DNA from: Pontibacter vulgaris
Lineage (GTDB): Bacteria; Bacteroidota; Bacteroidia; Cytophagales; Hymenobacteraceae
DNA length: 64,000 nt
NCBI RefSeq assembly: GCF_022758145.1
Contig: NZ_JAJVDH010000001.1
Coordinates: 124,001 to 188,000 of the forward strand
Direction of reading: 5' to 3'
Part shown: positions 1 through 9,051 of the stretch, in pieces
Layout: each line of letters opens with the position of its first letter
Position numbering within the stretch: the first letter of the stretch is position 1
The notes under the pieces: generated by a model
Databases searched by the model: none
Told to the model about the DNA's origin: nothing
Seen by the model: the letters and a program-made list of their open reading frames with translations, nothing else
Position numbers and translations under genes: made by a program

Positions 1-1070
1 AGTATATGTCGATTGTGCAGAACGCTGGTGGCGCACTTAATGCCAACACTTCATTCGACCGCACTTATTACTACGAGTTATTACCATCAAACCAACTCAA
101 CCTGGGCCTGTGGATGGAGGCAGAACGCATGCGCCACGCCAAAATAGACGAAGTTGGTGTGGAAACACAGCGCAAAGTAGTACAGGAAGAAAAGCGCGAA
201 CGCATCGACAACCAGCCTTATGGCACAATCGGCGAGAACGTGTTTTCTTTAGCATACACGAAGCACCCTTATAAAAACATGCCGATTGGTTCTTTTAAAG
301 ACCTGAACAGTGCTAAGATTGAGGAGTTCCGTGATTTCTATAAAACCTTCTATGTGCCTAACAACGCCACGCTTTCCATTGCCGGCGACATTAACATAGA
401 TGAGACCAAAAAGCTGATAGAACAGTATTTCGCCAGCATCCCGAAGGGCACCAAGGCAGTACCTAGACCAAATGTAACAGAGCCAAAACAGACCGAGGAG
501 CGCCGCAAAACTGTTTATGACAACATACAGTTACCGGCCGTTATCCAGGCTTACCACATACCGGCGCAAGGCACCGAAGATTACTATGCGCTATCTATGC
601 TGACTACACTGCTTTCCGGCGGCGAAAGTGCCCGATTGCCAAAAGCACTGGTAGATAAGCAGCAAAAAGCCGTTGCCGCACAATCTATACCTTTCCCTAC
701 CGAAGACCCGGGCCTGTTCCTGACCTTAGCCATTGCCAATATGGGCGTAGATGTAAACGACCTGGAGAAAGCCATGAACACCGAGATTGACCGTGTTAAA
801 ACAGAAGACCTGAGCGATAACGAGTTCCAGAAGCTGCGCAACCAGGTAGAAAGCCAGTTTATCCAGGACAACCGCACAGTAGCCAGCCGCGCCGAGAGCC
901 TTGCCAACTACCATGTATACTATGGCGATGCCAACCTGATCAATACCGAGCTGGAGCGCTATATGAAAGTTACGAAAGCCGACATTAAGCGTGTAGCAAA
1001 CCAGTACCTGGCAAAAGAGAACCGCGTAGTGCTGCACTACCTGCCAAAATCTGCCCAGCCTAAACAATAA
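1..1070 (+). CDS. M16 family zinc peptidase, C-terminal part (cut by window start)
   Basis: The open frame runs in from the left edge (codon phase begins at base 3), so the N-terminus and the HxxEH zinc motif lie outside the window. What remains, about 355 residues, matches the M16 (pitrilysin/insulinase) layout. Near the start is the stretch that normally follows the zinc motif (YYYELLPSNQLNLGLWMEAE), then VVQEEKRER, which sits where the second zinc-ligand Glu is found. The C-terminal half carries GGESARLPKALV, the usual substrate-binding region. It ends 17 bases before a second M16 gene. Such tandem pairs usually pair an active with an inactive subunit in the periplasm. I infer this is the active one because the zinc-side Glu region is kept. 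Confidence 0.9.
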   Translation, partial: YMSIVQNAGGALNANTSFDRTYYYELLPSNQLNLGLWMEAERMRHAKIDEVGVETQRKVVQEEKRERIDNQPYGTIGENVFSLAYTKHPYKNMPIGSFKDLNSAKIEEFRDFYKTFYVPNNATLSIAGDINIDETKKLIEQYFASIPKGTKAVPRPNVTEPKQTEERRKTVYDNIQLPAVIQAYHIPAQGTEDYYALSMLTTLLSGGESARLPKALVDKQQKAVAAQSIPFPTEDPGLFLTLAIANMGVDVNDLEKAMNTEIDRVKTEDLSDNEFQKLRNQVESQFIQDNRTVASRAESLANYHVYYGDANLINTELERYMKVTKADIKRVANQYLAKENRVVLHYLPKSAQPKQ

Positions 1071-1087
1071 CAAGACATTCTACAGAA

Positions 1088-3172
1088 ATGATGAAGAAAA
1101 TATATAGTACCGCCTTATTGCTGCTGGCACTAACTTACGTGGCACCGGCACAAACAAAACAATCTCCACCGCCGCCAGGGCCGGCTCCTAAAATAGAATT
1201 GGGCAAGTATGAGCACTTCACACTTAAAAATGGCCTGAAAGTATACGTAGTTGAAAACCATAAACTACCGGTGGTAAACATGTCGCTGGTACTGGACCGC
1301 GACCCGATTCTGGAAGGAGATAAAGCCGGATACGTGCAGGCTGCAGGCCAGTTAATGCGCACCGGCACCAAGAACCGAACTAAAGACCAACTGGATGAGC
1401 AGGTAGACTTTATCGGAGCTTCGCTATCGTTCAGCGCAACAGGCTTTGATGCATCTGCCCTTAAAAAACACCTGCCAACGCTGCTAAATCTAACTGCCGA
1501 CGCTTTGCTTAACCCGAAATTCAGCCAGGAAGAACTGGACAAGGCAAAAAAGCAAATGCTGGCCAGCCTTGCACAGCAGAAAGATAACCCGGAAGCTATA
1601 GCCAGCAAAACCCGCAGTATGCTGTTGTATGGCAAAAACCACCCGTACGGCGAGCTTATGACAGAAAAATCGGTTGAAAGCATTACACTGCAGGATGTTC
1701 AGAACTACTACAATTCTTACTACAAACCAAATATTGGCTACCTGGCTGTTGTGGGTGATGTAACGCCAAAAGAAATGAAGAAACTGCTGAAGAAATCATT
1801 CGGCAGCTGGAAGAAAGGCGAAGTAAAAGAGATGAAGTATGACCTGCCAAAGCAGCCTGCACAAACACAGGTAGTAATGGTAGACCGCCCAAGCTCGGTG
1901 CAAAGCGTGCTTTCTTTTACAAACCCAGCCGACCTGAAACCAGGTGCTGAAGATGCTGTTCCGGCCCAACTGATGAATATTATACTTGGTGGTGGCATGG
2001 ATGCACGTTTGTTTAAAAACCTGCGCGAGAAACATGGTTATACTTACGGAGCTTACTCTTCTGTAACTACCGATGAAATTCTGGGTCGATTTAACGCTTA
2101 TGCCAACGTGCGCAACGCCGTTACTGACAGTGCTACCATACAGTTTCTGACCGAACTGAATAACATTCGGAATGAGAAAGTAACCGATGCCGAGCTTAAC
2201 AATGCCAAAGCGTATATGACGGGTAACTTTGCCCGTGGCCTGGAGAATCCGGCTACTGTAGCTTACTACGCCATTAATACAGCCCGTTATGGTTTGCCGA
2301 AAGATTACTATGCAAACTACCTGAAGAAAGTAGAAGCTGTAAAGGCAGAGGATGTGCAGCGTGTAGCGCAGAAATATGTGAACCCGGATAAGATGTATAT
2401 AGTTGCAGTGGGCAATGCCAGCGAGGTAGCCGATAAACTGCAGCGCTTCGACCAGGACGACAAAGCAATTACTTACTACACCCCAACCGGCGAAAAAGCG
2501 GAGCGCAAAGCAGCTGCCATACCAGCAGGTGTAACTACTGAAACTGTACTGGCTAACTACATTAAAGCAGTCGGAGGAAAGGCCAATATTGATAAGTTGA
2601 AAGATGTTACCATCACCAGCAATGCAACTATGCAAGGCATGACACTTGTGTTCCAGCAGCAGCAAAAAGGCAACGATAAATTAGCCATGCAGGTGCTTAT
2701 GAATAACAGCCCGATGCAGCGTGTCATCATTAACGGCGACAGAGGTAAAATGGAAGCCCCAATGCAGGGTGTTAACCAGGAGATCCCGAAAGACCAGCTG
2801 GCAACCCAGAAACTGGAAGCCAGCCTGTTCCCGGTTTTGCAATACGAAAAGCTTGGCATCAAAACCAACCTGACAGGTATGGAAAAAGTGGATGGCAAGG
2901 ATGCTTACACTGTAGAAGTTACATTACCTAACGGCCAGAAAGCGACTCACTACTTCGATAAAGAAAGTGGTTTACGTTTAAAAGAGATCAATAACCTGCA
3001 GGGCCCTCAAGGTGTAATTACACAAACTAAAAACTACAGCAACTATAAAGAGGTAAACGGTGTGAAGTTTCCTTATATAGTTGAAACCACCGTTGGTGCG
3101 CAAGTAATTAAAGCTGAGGTTCAGACTATTGAAGTTAACAAAGGCCTGAAAGACGAGTTGTTTAAGTTGTAA
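1088..3172 (+). CDS. M16 family peptidase-like protein lacking the zinc motif, with C-terminal lipoprotein-sorting-like domain
   Basis: 694 aa with a Sec signal peptide (hydrophobic run, cleavage near VAPAQT). Residues about 35-460 form two M16 halves: LKNGLKVYVVENHKLPVVNM at the start and GGGMDARLFKNLREKHGYTY in the second half. Where active members have HxxEH before MxFxGT, this protein has YVQAAGQLMRTGT, so the zinc-binding His and Glu are missing and it is probably non-catalytic. Residues about 480-694 form an extra beta-rich domain (TTETVLANYIKAVGGKANID onward) like that found in outer-membrane lipoprotein-sorting-type proteins in Bacteroidota. It follows the upstream M16 gene by 17 bases, so the two probably form one operon and a heteromeric periplasmic protease. 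Two ATGs lie in tandem at the start; the first is used here. Confidence 0.9.
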   Translation: MMKKIYSTALLLLALTYVAPAQTKQSPPPPGPAPKIELGKYEHFTLKNGLKVYVVENHKLPVVNMSLVLDRDPILEGDKAGYVQAAGQLMRTGTKNRTKDQLDEQVDFIGASLSFSATGFDASALKKHLPTLLNLTADALLNPKFSQEELDKAKKQMLASLAQQKDNPEAIASKTRSMLLYGKNHPYGELMTEKSVESITLQDVQNYYNSYYKPNIGYLAVVGDVTPKEMKKLLKKSFGSWKKGEVKEMKYDLPKQPAQTQVVMVDRPSSVQSVLSFTNPADLKPGAEDAVPAQLMNIILGGGMDARLFKNLREKHGYTYGAYSSVTTDEILGRFNAYANVRNAVTDSATIQFLTELNNIRNEKVTDAELNNAKAYMTGNFARGLENPATVAYYAINTARYGLPKDYYANYLKKVEAVKAEDVQRVAQKYVNPDKMYIVAVGNASEVADKLQRFDQDDKAITYYTPTGEKAERKAAAIPAGVTTETVLANYIKAVGGKANIDKLKDVTITSNATMQGMTLVFQQQQKGNDKLAMQVLMNNSPMQRVIINGDRGKMEAPMQGVNQEIPKDQLATQKLEASLFPVLQYEKLGIKTNLTGMEKVDGKDAYTVEVTLPNGQKATHYFDKESGLRLKEINNLQGPQGVITQTKNYSNYKEVNGVKFPYIVETTVGAQVIKAEVQTIEVNKGLKDELFKL

Positions 3173-3194
3173 GTATAACTCATTTATAATTTGT

Positions 3195-3230
3195 AAAAGC
3201 GGCTAGCCTTAATTGGTCAGCCGCTTTTTT
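3195..3230 (+). terminator. Intrinsic terminator after the M16 pair
   Basis: The stem AAGCGGCT (3197-3204) pairs with AGCCGCTT (3219-3226) and is followed by a T run. It sits 22 bases after the stop of the second M16 gene. Confidence 0.8.
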
Positions 3231-3333
3231 GTTGTTTACAAGTATATTTTATGTTATAGTTTCATACTTGAAGTTCTTACTTAATTGAACCGAGCCATCC
3301 TTTTATAGTTACCTGTTATCCTGGGAGCTTTAC

Positions 3334-3540
3334 TTGCCTACTAGTTTTATAGTTGCTTTGGCTCGCTCCAAGCCCGCGAGGGCTCGTCCTCGGGCATCAC
3401 GCTGTGTTCCCTCCTGCCTCCGCTGCGCTGCGGCTGCCCTAAACGGGCACCGGATCTCACAAGGCGCTCAACCCAAGGACTGGAAAGGATACTGTTTAGC
3501 TGGCGGCTTTGCAACTGGAATCAAGCGTCCTCTTTAGGGG
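3334..3540. other. GC-rich non-coding tract in the 3173-3871 gap
   Basis: This part of the 699-base gap is noticeably richer in G and C than its surroundings and has short self-complementary pieces (CCCGCGAGGGCTCG; CTGCGCTGCGGCTG). A short plus-strand open frame covers it, but the translation is rich in Cys, Arg and Ala with no family resemblance, so I do not call a gene. It looks like a remnant of a repeat or mobile sequence. Confidence 0.35.
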
Positions 3541-3599
3541 ATTATAGGGGATACTTATAATTGAACTACAAAGCAATAGCTTTACCAAGTGCACCAAAG

Positions 3600-3759
3600 A
3601 CGATTCGATGTTTGAGCGTTCAGCGAGTGGGGGTAGGGGCCCTCGATAAACGAATTGTCTTGATTCTTTTGCTTACAGGGGTGCAGGGCCCCCTTTTAGA
3701 CTTTCTCATCAAGGAGAAAAGTGAGGCCCAGCCGGCGAGGCGAAAAGCTAGTTCAAAGC
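3600..3759 (+). repeat. Interspersed repeat family A, copy 1
   Basis: It shares with 9830-9945 the blocks TTTGAGCG-TCAGCGAGT, AATTGTCTTGA, TTTTGCTTAC and GTGAGGCCCAGCCGGCGAGG followed by CGA-AAGCTA. Compared with copy 2 it carries extra GC-rich inserts. The inner hairpin is kept with a different sequence: CTTTCTC and GAGAAAAG around the loop ATCAAG. The frame across it (3561-3788) has no recognisable product. Confidence 0.75.
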
Positions 3760-3803
3760 AACACAATAAATGTTTGAGAAACAGTTAGCAAAACATTGTT
3801 AAG

Positions 3804-3841
3804 CTCCCCGCCTTAGCCAAGGAGGGGTTGGGAGTGGTTGG
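3804..3841 (+). repeat. Interspersed repeat family B, copy 1
   Basis: A CTCCCC-CCTTAGCCAAGGAGGGG palindrome is followed by TTGGGAGTGGTTGG. It is a diverged relative of the copies at 13112-13190 and 47890-48060 (CCACCCCTAACCCCTCC type). This is a single arm rather than an inverted pair, 31 bases downstream of the DUF72 stop. Confidence 0.7.
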
Positions 3842-3871
3842 ACAAAGTCACTTTCAAAACACCATCTACTA

Positions 3872-4786
3872 TTAAAACAACTCACCCTGCACATGCTGCA
3901 CAAACTTCTTGGGAGGCTGAAGATCCAGGCAGCATACTTTATTCAGTTGCTCTATTAAATAGGTAGCCAGTTCGGGTGAAGTTACATTATCGGGTTCATG
4001 CACAAAGAAGTATAACTTCTGCAAACCAGCATCAAACCATTCCTTCAGGCGTTCTACCCAGGCATTAATGCGGCTATAGTCTGTAGGGTGCAGGCCGTTG
4101 CCTACAAAACGCACCATGGCAGTCGGGGTAGTCAGGCGCATGTGCAGCACATCTCTTCTGCCGGCCACATCTGTTAGCACAGTACCGGCTCTATATTTCT
4201 CCAACACATCAAAAAGCTCCATACTTGCCACATTATCTACAAACCAATCGGGGTGGCGAAGCTCTACTGCCAGTGGTACGCTTTCAGGTACAAACTTTAC
4301 AAACGTCTCCAGATCGGGAAGCTGGCGTGGGGCAAAGTATGGTGGCAACTGTAAAAAAGCATCTCCTAAGTTTTCTTCCAGGCCGGCTATAGTTTCACAA
4401 AAAGTTGCAGTCAGGTCAAGAGCTTTACTTAACTGGGTTTCGTGGCTGATGAGTTGCGGAAACTTGGGGCAAAAAGTAAAATTCTGTGGCACAGTTTGGC
4501 GCCAGCGATCAATGGTATCAGGACTTGGAATATGATAATGCGTGCTGTTCAGCTCTATGGTATTGAACTGTTTGCTGTACCAAAGCAGAGAATCTTTCTC
4601 GCGCATGGTTGCCGGATAATAGGTACCTACCCAAGGCTTGTTCACCCATACCGGCAGGCCTATATATACTTTTGGCTTTAAAGCTGCGTTTAGTTTGTGG
4701 CGCTCCAGCAGGGGGCGGGTATCCGGATGGTCGGGCGGGAGGGTAAAATCAACCCGGCTAATGTCAGAAAGCTTTCCGAAGTCCAT
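3872..4786 (-). CDS. DUF72 (YecE-like) family protein
   Basis: 304 aa, soluble, no signal peptide. It carries the DUF72 TIM-barrel-like hallmarks: YIGLPVWVNKPWVGTYYP at residues 41-58, NTIELNSTHYHIPS, FCPKFPQLISH, AVELRHPDWF, and FFVHEPDN near the C-terminus. Length fits the family (about 240-310 aa). Biochemical function is unknown; the fold suggests an enzyme. The gene stands alone on the minus strand between the M16 pair and rlpA. The start at 4786 gives MDFGKLSDIS; the family core begins about residue 38, so the N-terminal extension could be shorter. Confidence 0.85.
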   Translation of the reverse strand: MDFGKLSDISRVDFTLPPDHPDTRPLLERHKLNAALKPKVYIGLPVWVNKPWVGTYYPATMREKDSLLWYSKQFNTIELNSTHYHIPSPDTIDRWRQTVPQNFTFCPKFPQLISHETQLSKALDLTATFCETIAGLEENLGDAFLQLPPYFAPRQLPDLETFVKFVPESVPLAVELRHPDWFVDNVASMELFDVLEKYRAGTVLTDVAGRRDVLHMRLTTPTAMVRFVGNGLHPTDYSRINAWVERLKEWFDAGLQKLYFFVHEPDNVTSPELATYLIEQLNKVCCLDLQPPKKFVQHVQGELF

Positions 4787-5117
4787 AGTTTTTCAGGCTT
4801 TGTTAAAAGTATACGCGAAGTTTTTTAATCAGTAAAAACGATACGCGCTACTGGCACTTATTTATAACAGCATAAGTAGGTTTTGGAAGTTAACGCAGCA
4901 GCTCCAAAATAACTTAATTGGCTGGTTTATATACTTTTCCGGAAAAATTTTAATTAGATTTTCCCTATATGGCTTTTATATATAAAAATAGCTATACTAG
5001 CTAAAAAAGCCATTTTTTGCATTAGATGCGTTATAGCAATTTTATACTTTACGGCGTATCCCTCCCAATCCATGAGCCAATATCGCCGTAAAAGGGCTCA
5101 TTTTAAATATTTTTTCT

Positions 5118-5125
5118 TAACTTTG
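5118..5125 (+). promoter_or_regulatory. Bacteroidota -7 promoter element for rlpA
   Basis: TAACTTTG matches the TAnnTTTG -7 consensus and ends 24 bases before the ATG at 5150. I see no clear TTTG -33 box at the expected spacing. Its position argues for the ATG at 5150 over the upstream in-frame ATG at 5072. The rest of 4787-5149 is AT-rich with no gene seen. Confidence 0.5.
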
Positions 5126-5149
5126 CTGCTTCACCAACTATTAACTGAT

Positions 5150-5806
5150 ATGAACATTAATAGAAAGTGCTTCTTTTTATCGTTTTTATTCATCCTGTTT
5201 ATCGGCTTCGGCCAACCGGTTTTAGCTCAGAACACTGACAAAACACAAACCGGAACTGCCTCCTGGTACGGCACTAAATACCACGGCAGGAAAACCAGTA
5301 GCGGCGAGCGCTACAACAAAAATGAAATGACAGCGGCTCACAACGGCCTCCCTTTCGGTACCAAAGTTAAGGTAACCAACCTGACCAACAACAAATCTGT
5401 TATTGTTCGCATTAACGACAGGGGCCCTTTTAAGGGAGAGCGCATTATTGATGTTTCGGAAGCGGCAGCACGCCAACTCAGTTTCCGGGGCGCTGGCCTG
5501 AGCCGTGTTAAAGTAGAAGTTCTTGGTAACTCTGAAACGCAGCTGGTTGCCTCCAACACCAAATCTGAACCTGATTTCTATACTATCCAGAAAGGTTCTT
5601 ACACAGATTATGAGTATGCCTCTAAATTAAGGCAACAGCTAAAGTCGTTTGACAAAAGTGTACCTGTTAAACTGACTGAAGAAAGTATAAACGGTAAAAA
5701 AATACACCGTATTAAAGTAGGGCACTTCGAAAACAAGCAAGAGGCTGAAGCCTTTAATGAATTGCTTGAAGAAGAAGGTTTAGCCGGCGAAGTAAAAGAA
5801 GCTTAA
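5150..5806 (+). CDS. rlpA: RlpA-like septal ring lytic transglycosylase with SPOR domain
   Basis: 218 aa from the ATG at 5150, chosen because it gives a clean signal peptide (MNINRKCFFLSFLFILF, cleavage near VLAQN) and follows a -7 box. The frame is open further up to 5072, but the extra 26 residues are basic and unlike a signal. Residues about 32-120 are the RlpA double-psi beta-barrel (GTASWYGTKYHGRKTSSGE, VRINDRGPF with the catalytic-type Asp, RIIDVSEAAA). Residues about 140-215 are a SPOR domain (FYTIQKGSYTDYEYA; KVGHFENKQEAEAF), which binds denuded septal peptidoglycan. The likely role is cutting denuded glycan strands at the division site in the periplasm. Monocistronic with its own terminator. 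Confidence 0.88.
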   Translation: MNINRKCFFLSFLFILFIGFGQPVLAQNTDKTQTGTASWYGTKYHGRKTSSGERYNKNEMTAAHNGLPFGTKVKVTNLTNNKSVIVRINDRGPFKGERIIDVSEAAARQLSFRGAGLSRVKVEVLGNSETQLVASNTKSEPDFYTIQKGSYTDYEYASKLRQQLKSFDKSVPVKLTEESINGKKIHRIKVGHFENKQEAEAFNELLEEEGLAGEVKEA

Positions 5807-5832
5807 AACGAGATTACCCAATAGTGCTATAC

Positions 5833-5870
5833 AGAAGCGCAAGGTCCAAAAGCCTTGCGCTTCTGCTTTT
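5833..5870 (+). terminator. Intrinsic terminator after rlpA
   Basis: The stem AGAAGCGCAAGG (5833-5844) pairs perfectly with CCTTGCGCTTCT (5853-5864) around an 8-base loop, followed by GCTTTT. Confidence 0.85.
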
Positions 5871-6028
5871 ATAAGCCTGCTGTTTGCAGAAACTATATTT
5901 ATGTTCATCTATAAATAAAGTCGTTTTGCCTGTTTATCGGGTGCCTGCAGTTTGAAAAGAAAAAGGAAATGACTATACTTAGTTACCTAAACCGAACTTT
6001 TTCAAACTAAACTAACCCTGTTAATACC

Positions 6029-7675
6029 TTGAAACGACGAAATTTTCTTGAACTGACGGCGCTGGGCTTTGGCGGACTGATGATGCCAAGCATACCTGTG
6101 TTCGGCGATATTATTTCGCCGGAGCGCTTGCTGGAGACCGTTGACCCGGCTCTGAAAAAGCGCCTGGCCGATGTAGCCCTGAACTCCGCAAAATCTAAAG
6201 GTGCTTCTTATGCCGATGTGCGCATAGGCCGTTACCTGCAGCAGTATGTTTTTACCCGCGAAAAACAGGTGCAGAACATTGTGAACGCGGAGTCTTATGG
6301 CGTAGGTGTGCGTGTACTAGCTAACGGAACCTGGGGCTTTGCCGCTACTTCTGATGTATCGGATAAAGGCATTGCAAAAGCGGCTGAGCAGGCTGTAGCC
6401 ATTGCCAAAGCCAATGCAAAACTGCAGAAAGAACCGGTACAACTGGCTCCTGTAAAAGGCTACGGCGAAGTAAGCTGGAAAACACCTATCGAGAAAAACG
6501 CTTTTGAAGTACCGGTTGGCGAGAAAGCTGATCTGTTACTGGCTGCCAATGCCAAAGCAATGGAGAACGGCGCTAATTTCGTAAACTCGGCCTTGTTCCA
6601 GGTAAACGAGCAAAAATATTTTGCTTCTACAGACGGTTCTTACATTGATCAGGATATCCACCGCATCTGGCCAAACTTTACCGTTACTGCTGTTGATAAA
6701 GCTTCTGGTAAATTCCGTACGCGTGAGGCGCTGAGCGCGCCAATGGGCATGGGCTATGAGTACATGATCCCGAAAGCATCTGAAAAAATAAAAGGCCCAG
6801 AAGGCACTGGCTTAACCGGCTACCGTTATGCGTACGACATGCTGGAAGATGCCGCCCTGGCAGCCAAGCAGGCCCGCGCAAAACTAACTGCTAAATCAGT
6901 AGCGGCCGGCAAGTATGATCTTATACTTGACCCGAACCACCTGGGCTTAACCATACACGAATCGGTGGGCCACCCACTGGAGCTAGACCGCGTGCTGGGC
7001 TACGAAGCCAACTACGCTGGTACATCTTTCGCCACCTTAGAAAAATGGAAGGCCAAAAACTTCAAGTATGGCTCTGATAAGGTAAACATCTTTGCTGATA
7101 AAACGCAGAAAGGCTCCCTTGGCCTGGTAGGCTGGGATGATGAAGGTGTGAAAACAAAGCAATGGGACCTGCTCAAAAACGGTGTGCTGGTAAATTACCA
7201 GGCCATCCGCGACCAGGCACACATCATCGGCGAGAAAGAATCGCATGGTTGCGCTTACGCTGATAACTGGAGCTCGGTGCAGTTCCAGCGCATGCCAAAC
7301 GTATCGCTGGCGCCAGGTAAAACCAAAAAGAACGTTGATCAGCTGATCGCTGGTGTAGACAAAGGCATTTACATTGCAGGGCGTGGTTCTTATTCTATCG
7401 ACCAGCAGCGTTATAACTTCCAGTTTGGTGGCACCGTGTTTTACGAGATCAAAGGAGGTAAAATTGTAGGCCAGTTAGAAGACGTAGCTTACCAGAGCAA
7501 CACCCAGGAATTCTGGAACTCCTGCGCCGACATGTGCGACGAAAGTGATTACCGTTTATTCGGCTCGTTCTTCGATGGAAAAGGCCAGCCAAGCCAGGTA
7601 AGTGCGGTATCACACGGCTCTGCCCACACCCGTTTCAACGGCGTAAACGTGATCAACACAGCCAGAAAAATCTAA
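6029..7675 (+). CDS. tldD: TldD-family metalloprotease with Tat-like signal
   Basis: 548 aa from a TTG start; no in-frame ATG fits, and the TTG gives KRRNFLELTALGFGG, a twin-arginine-type signal, so export as a folded protein is likely. The catalytic zinc motif HESVGHPLE is present near residue 312, as in TldD, where His-Glu-His coordinate zinc. The C-terminal half shows GRGSYSIDQQRYNFQFGG and SCADMCDESDYRLFGSFFDGKGQ, typical of the family. It lies 31 bases upstream of its TldE partner. TldD/TldE heterodimers degrade unfolded peptides and process small peptides through a narrow channel. An exported copy differs from the cytoplasmic E. coli pair; the Tat reading rests on sequence only. Confidence 0.88.
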   Translation: MKRRNFLELTALGFGGLMMPSIPVFGDIISPERLLETVDPALKKRLADVALNSAKSKGASYADVRIGRYLQQYVFTREKQVQNIVNAESYGVGVRVLANGTWGFAATSDVSDKGIAKAAEQAVAIAKANAKLQKEPVQLAPVKGYGEVSWKTPIEKNAFEVPVGEKADLLLAANAKAMENGANFVNSALFQVNEQKYFASTDGSYIDQDIHRIWPNFTVTAVDKASGKFRTREALSAPMGMGYEYMIPKASEKIKGPEGTGLTGYRYAYDMLEDAALAAKQARAKLTAKSVAAGKYDLILDPNHLGLTIHESVGHPLELDRVLGYEANYAGTSFATLEKWKAKNFKYGSDKVNIFADKTQKGSLGLVGWDDEGVKTKQWDLLKNGVLVNYQAIRDQAHIIGEKESHGCAYADNWSSVQFQRMPNVSLAPGKTKKNVDQLIAGVDKGIYIAGRGSYSIDQQRYNFQFGGTVFYEIKGGKIVGQLEDVAYQSNTQEFWNSCADMCDESDYRLFGSFFDGKGQPSQVSAVSHGSAHTRFNGVNVINTARKI

Positions 7676-7706
7676 GTCTTTCACCTTTAATTGAGCATTA
7701 AGTAAA

Positions 7707-9023
7707 ATGGCAATATTAAGTAAAGAAGAAGCTCAGGCAATACTGAAAAAGGCTTTGAGTTTTTCGAAGGCTGATGAGTGTGAGGTAACACTTAGCGGCA
7801 ACATTGGCGGCAACATCCGCTATGCCCGAAATGAAGTATCCACGAGCGGCGCCGAAGAGAACGTGTCGATGTCGGTGGAGTCGCGTTTTGGCAAGCGCTC
7901 TGGTGTGGCAACTATAAACGAGTTCGATGATAAGTCGCTTGAGAAAGTGATACGTCGATCTGAAGAGATTGCACGCATTGCCCCGGAAAGCCCGGAGTAT
8001 GTAGAGATGCTTGGCCCTCAGAAGTACATTACCACAAAAGAGCTTTTCGACTCAACAGCCAAAATAGACCCGGCTTACCGTGCCGAGGCGGCTGCTAAAA
8101 GTATAAATGCTGCGGCTGCCAAAGGCTTAACGGCTGCCGGCTTCCTGGAGCACTATACCAACTTCGTAGCAAAGCTGAACTCTAAAGGCCTGTTCGCTTA
8201 TCATCCGTCGTCAGTAATAGATTTCTCGGTTACCATGCGTACCGAAGATGGTACTGGCTCCGGTTATGTTACACAGGATTTCTCTGATGCCAGCAAACTG
8301 GATACAGGCAAAGCCTCGCAGATTGCTGCCGACAAAGCTGTAAACTCGCGTAATGCCAAAGCACTGGAGCCCGGCAAGTATACCGTTATCCTGGAGCCTG
8401 CCGCTTCAATAGACCTGCTGCAGAACATGTTCTTTAACATGGACCAGCGCAACGCAGAAGAAGGCCGCAGCTTCCTGAGCAAAGCCGGTGGCAAAACCAA
8501 AGTAGGCGAAAAACTGGTAGATGAGCGCATTACCGTGTATTCTGACCCAACAAACGCCGAAGTTCCATCTGCTCCGTTTTCTGGTGATGGCCGTCCGCAG
8601 GAGAAAGTTACCTGGATAGACAAAGGTGTGGTGAAGAACCTGTACAACTCGCGTTTCTGGGCTGGCAAAACAAACAGCAAATCGATACCTGCTCCGGGCA
8701 ACGTAATCATGGAAGGCGGCACGCAGTCGCTGGAAGATATGATCAAGAGCACCAAACGTGGTATATTGGTTACGCGCTTATGGTACATCCGTGCTGTAGA
8801 CCCTCAGACACTGCTTTACACCGGCCTTACCCGCGACGGTACTTTTTACATCGAAAACGGTAAGATCATGTACCCGGTAAAGAACTTCCGTTTCAACGAA
8901 AGCCCGGTTATCATGCTCAACAACCTGGAAGCTCTTGGTAAACCACAGCGCATCAGCGGCAGCTTAATTCCGCCAATGAAGATCCGTGACTTTACCTTCA
9001 CTAGCTTGTCTGACGCGGTATAA
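7707..9023 (+). CDS. TldE/PmbA-family protein (TldD partner)
   Basis: 438 aa. It belongs to the PmbA/TldD superfamily: the N-terminal half has the strand pattern around NIRYARNEVSTSGAEENVSM and RSGVATINEFDD, and the C-terminal half has APFSGDGRPQEK, IPAPGNVIMEGG and LLYTGLTRDGTFYIENGKIM. It lacks the HExxxH zinc motif of its neighbour, which marks it as the non-catalytic TldE subunit. The gene is 31 bases downstream of tldD and surely cotranscribed. Unlike TldD I see no signal sequence here, so either the pair is exported together by piggy-back on the Tat signal or TldD stays inside. Confidence 0.87.
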   Translation: MAILSKEEAQAILKKALSFSKADECEVTLSGNIGGNIRYARNEVSTSGAEENVSMSVESRFGKRSGVATINEFDDKSLEKVIRRSEEIARIAPESPEYVEMLGPQKYITTKELFDSTAKIDPAYRAEAAAKSINAAAAKGLTAAGFLEHYTNFVAKLNSKGLFAYHPSSVIDFSVTMRTEDGTGSGYVTQDFSDASKLDTGKASQIAADKAVNSRNAKALEPGKYTVILEPAASIDLLQNMFFNMDQRNAEEGRSFLSKAGGKTKVGEKLVDERITVYSDPTNAEVPSAPFSGDGRPQEKVTWIDKGVVKNLYNSRFWAGKTNSKSIPAPGNVIMEGGTQSLEDMIKSTKRGILVTRLWYIRAVDPQTLLYTGLTRDGTFYIENGKIMYPVKNFRFNESPVIMLNNLEALGKPQRISGSLIPPMKIRDFTFTSLSDAV

Positions 9024-9051
9024 TAACTGTTGCTTATACTTCTAATTTTCC

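Noticed and set aside
3334-3788. Two plus-strand open frames (67 and 75 codons) in the 3173-3871 gap
   Set aside because: They run through a GC-rich tract and a repeat copy, with no family resemblance, no start context and odd amino-acid content; explained as repeat DNA.
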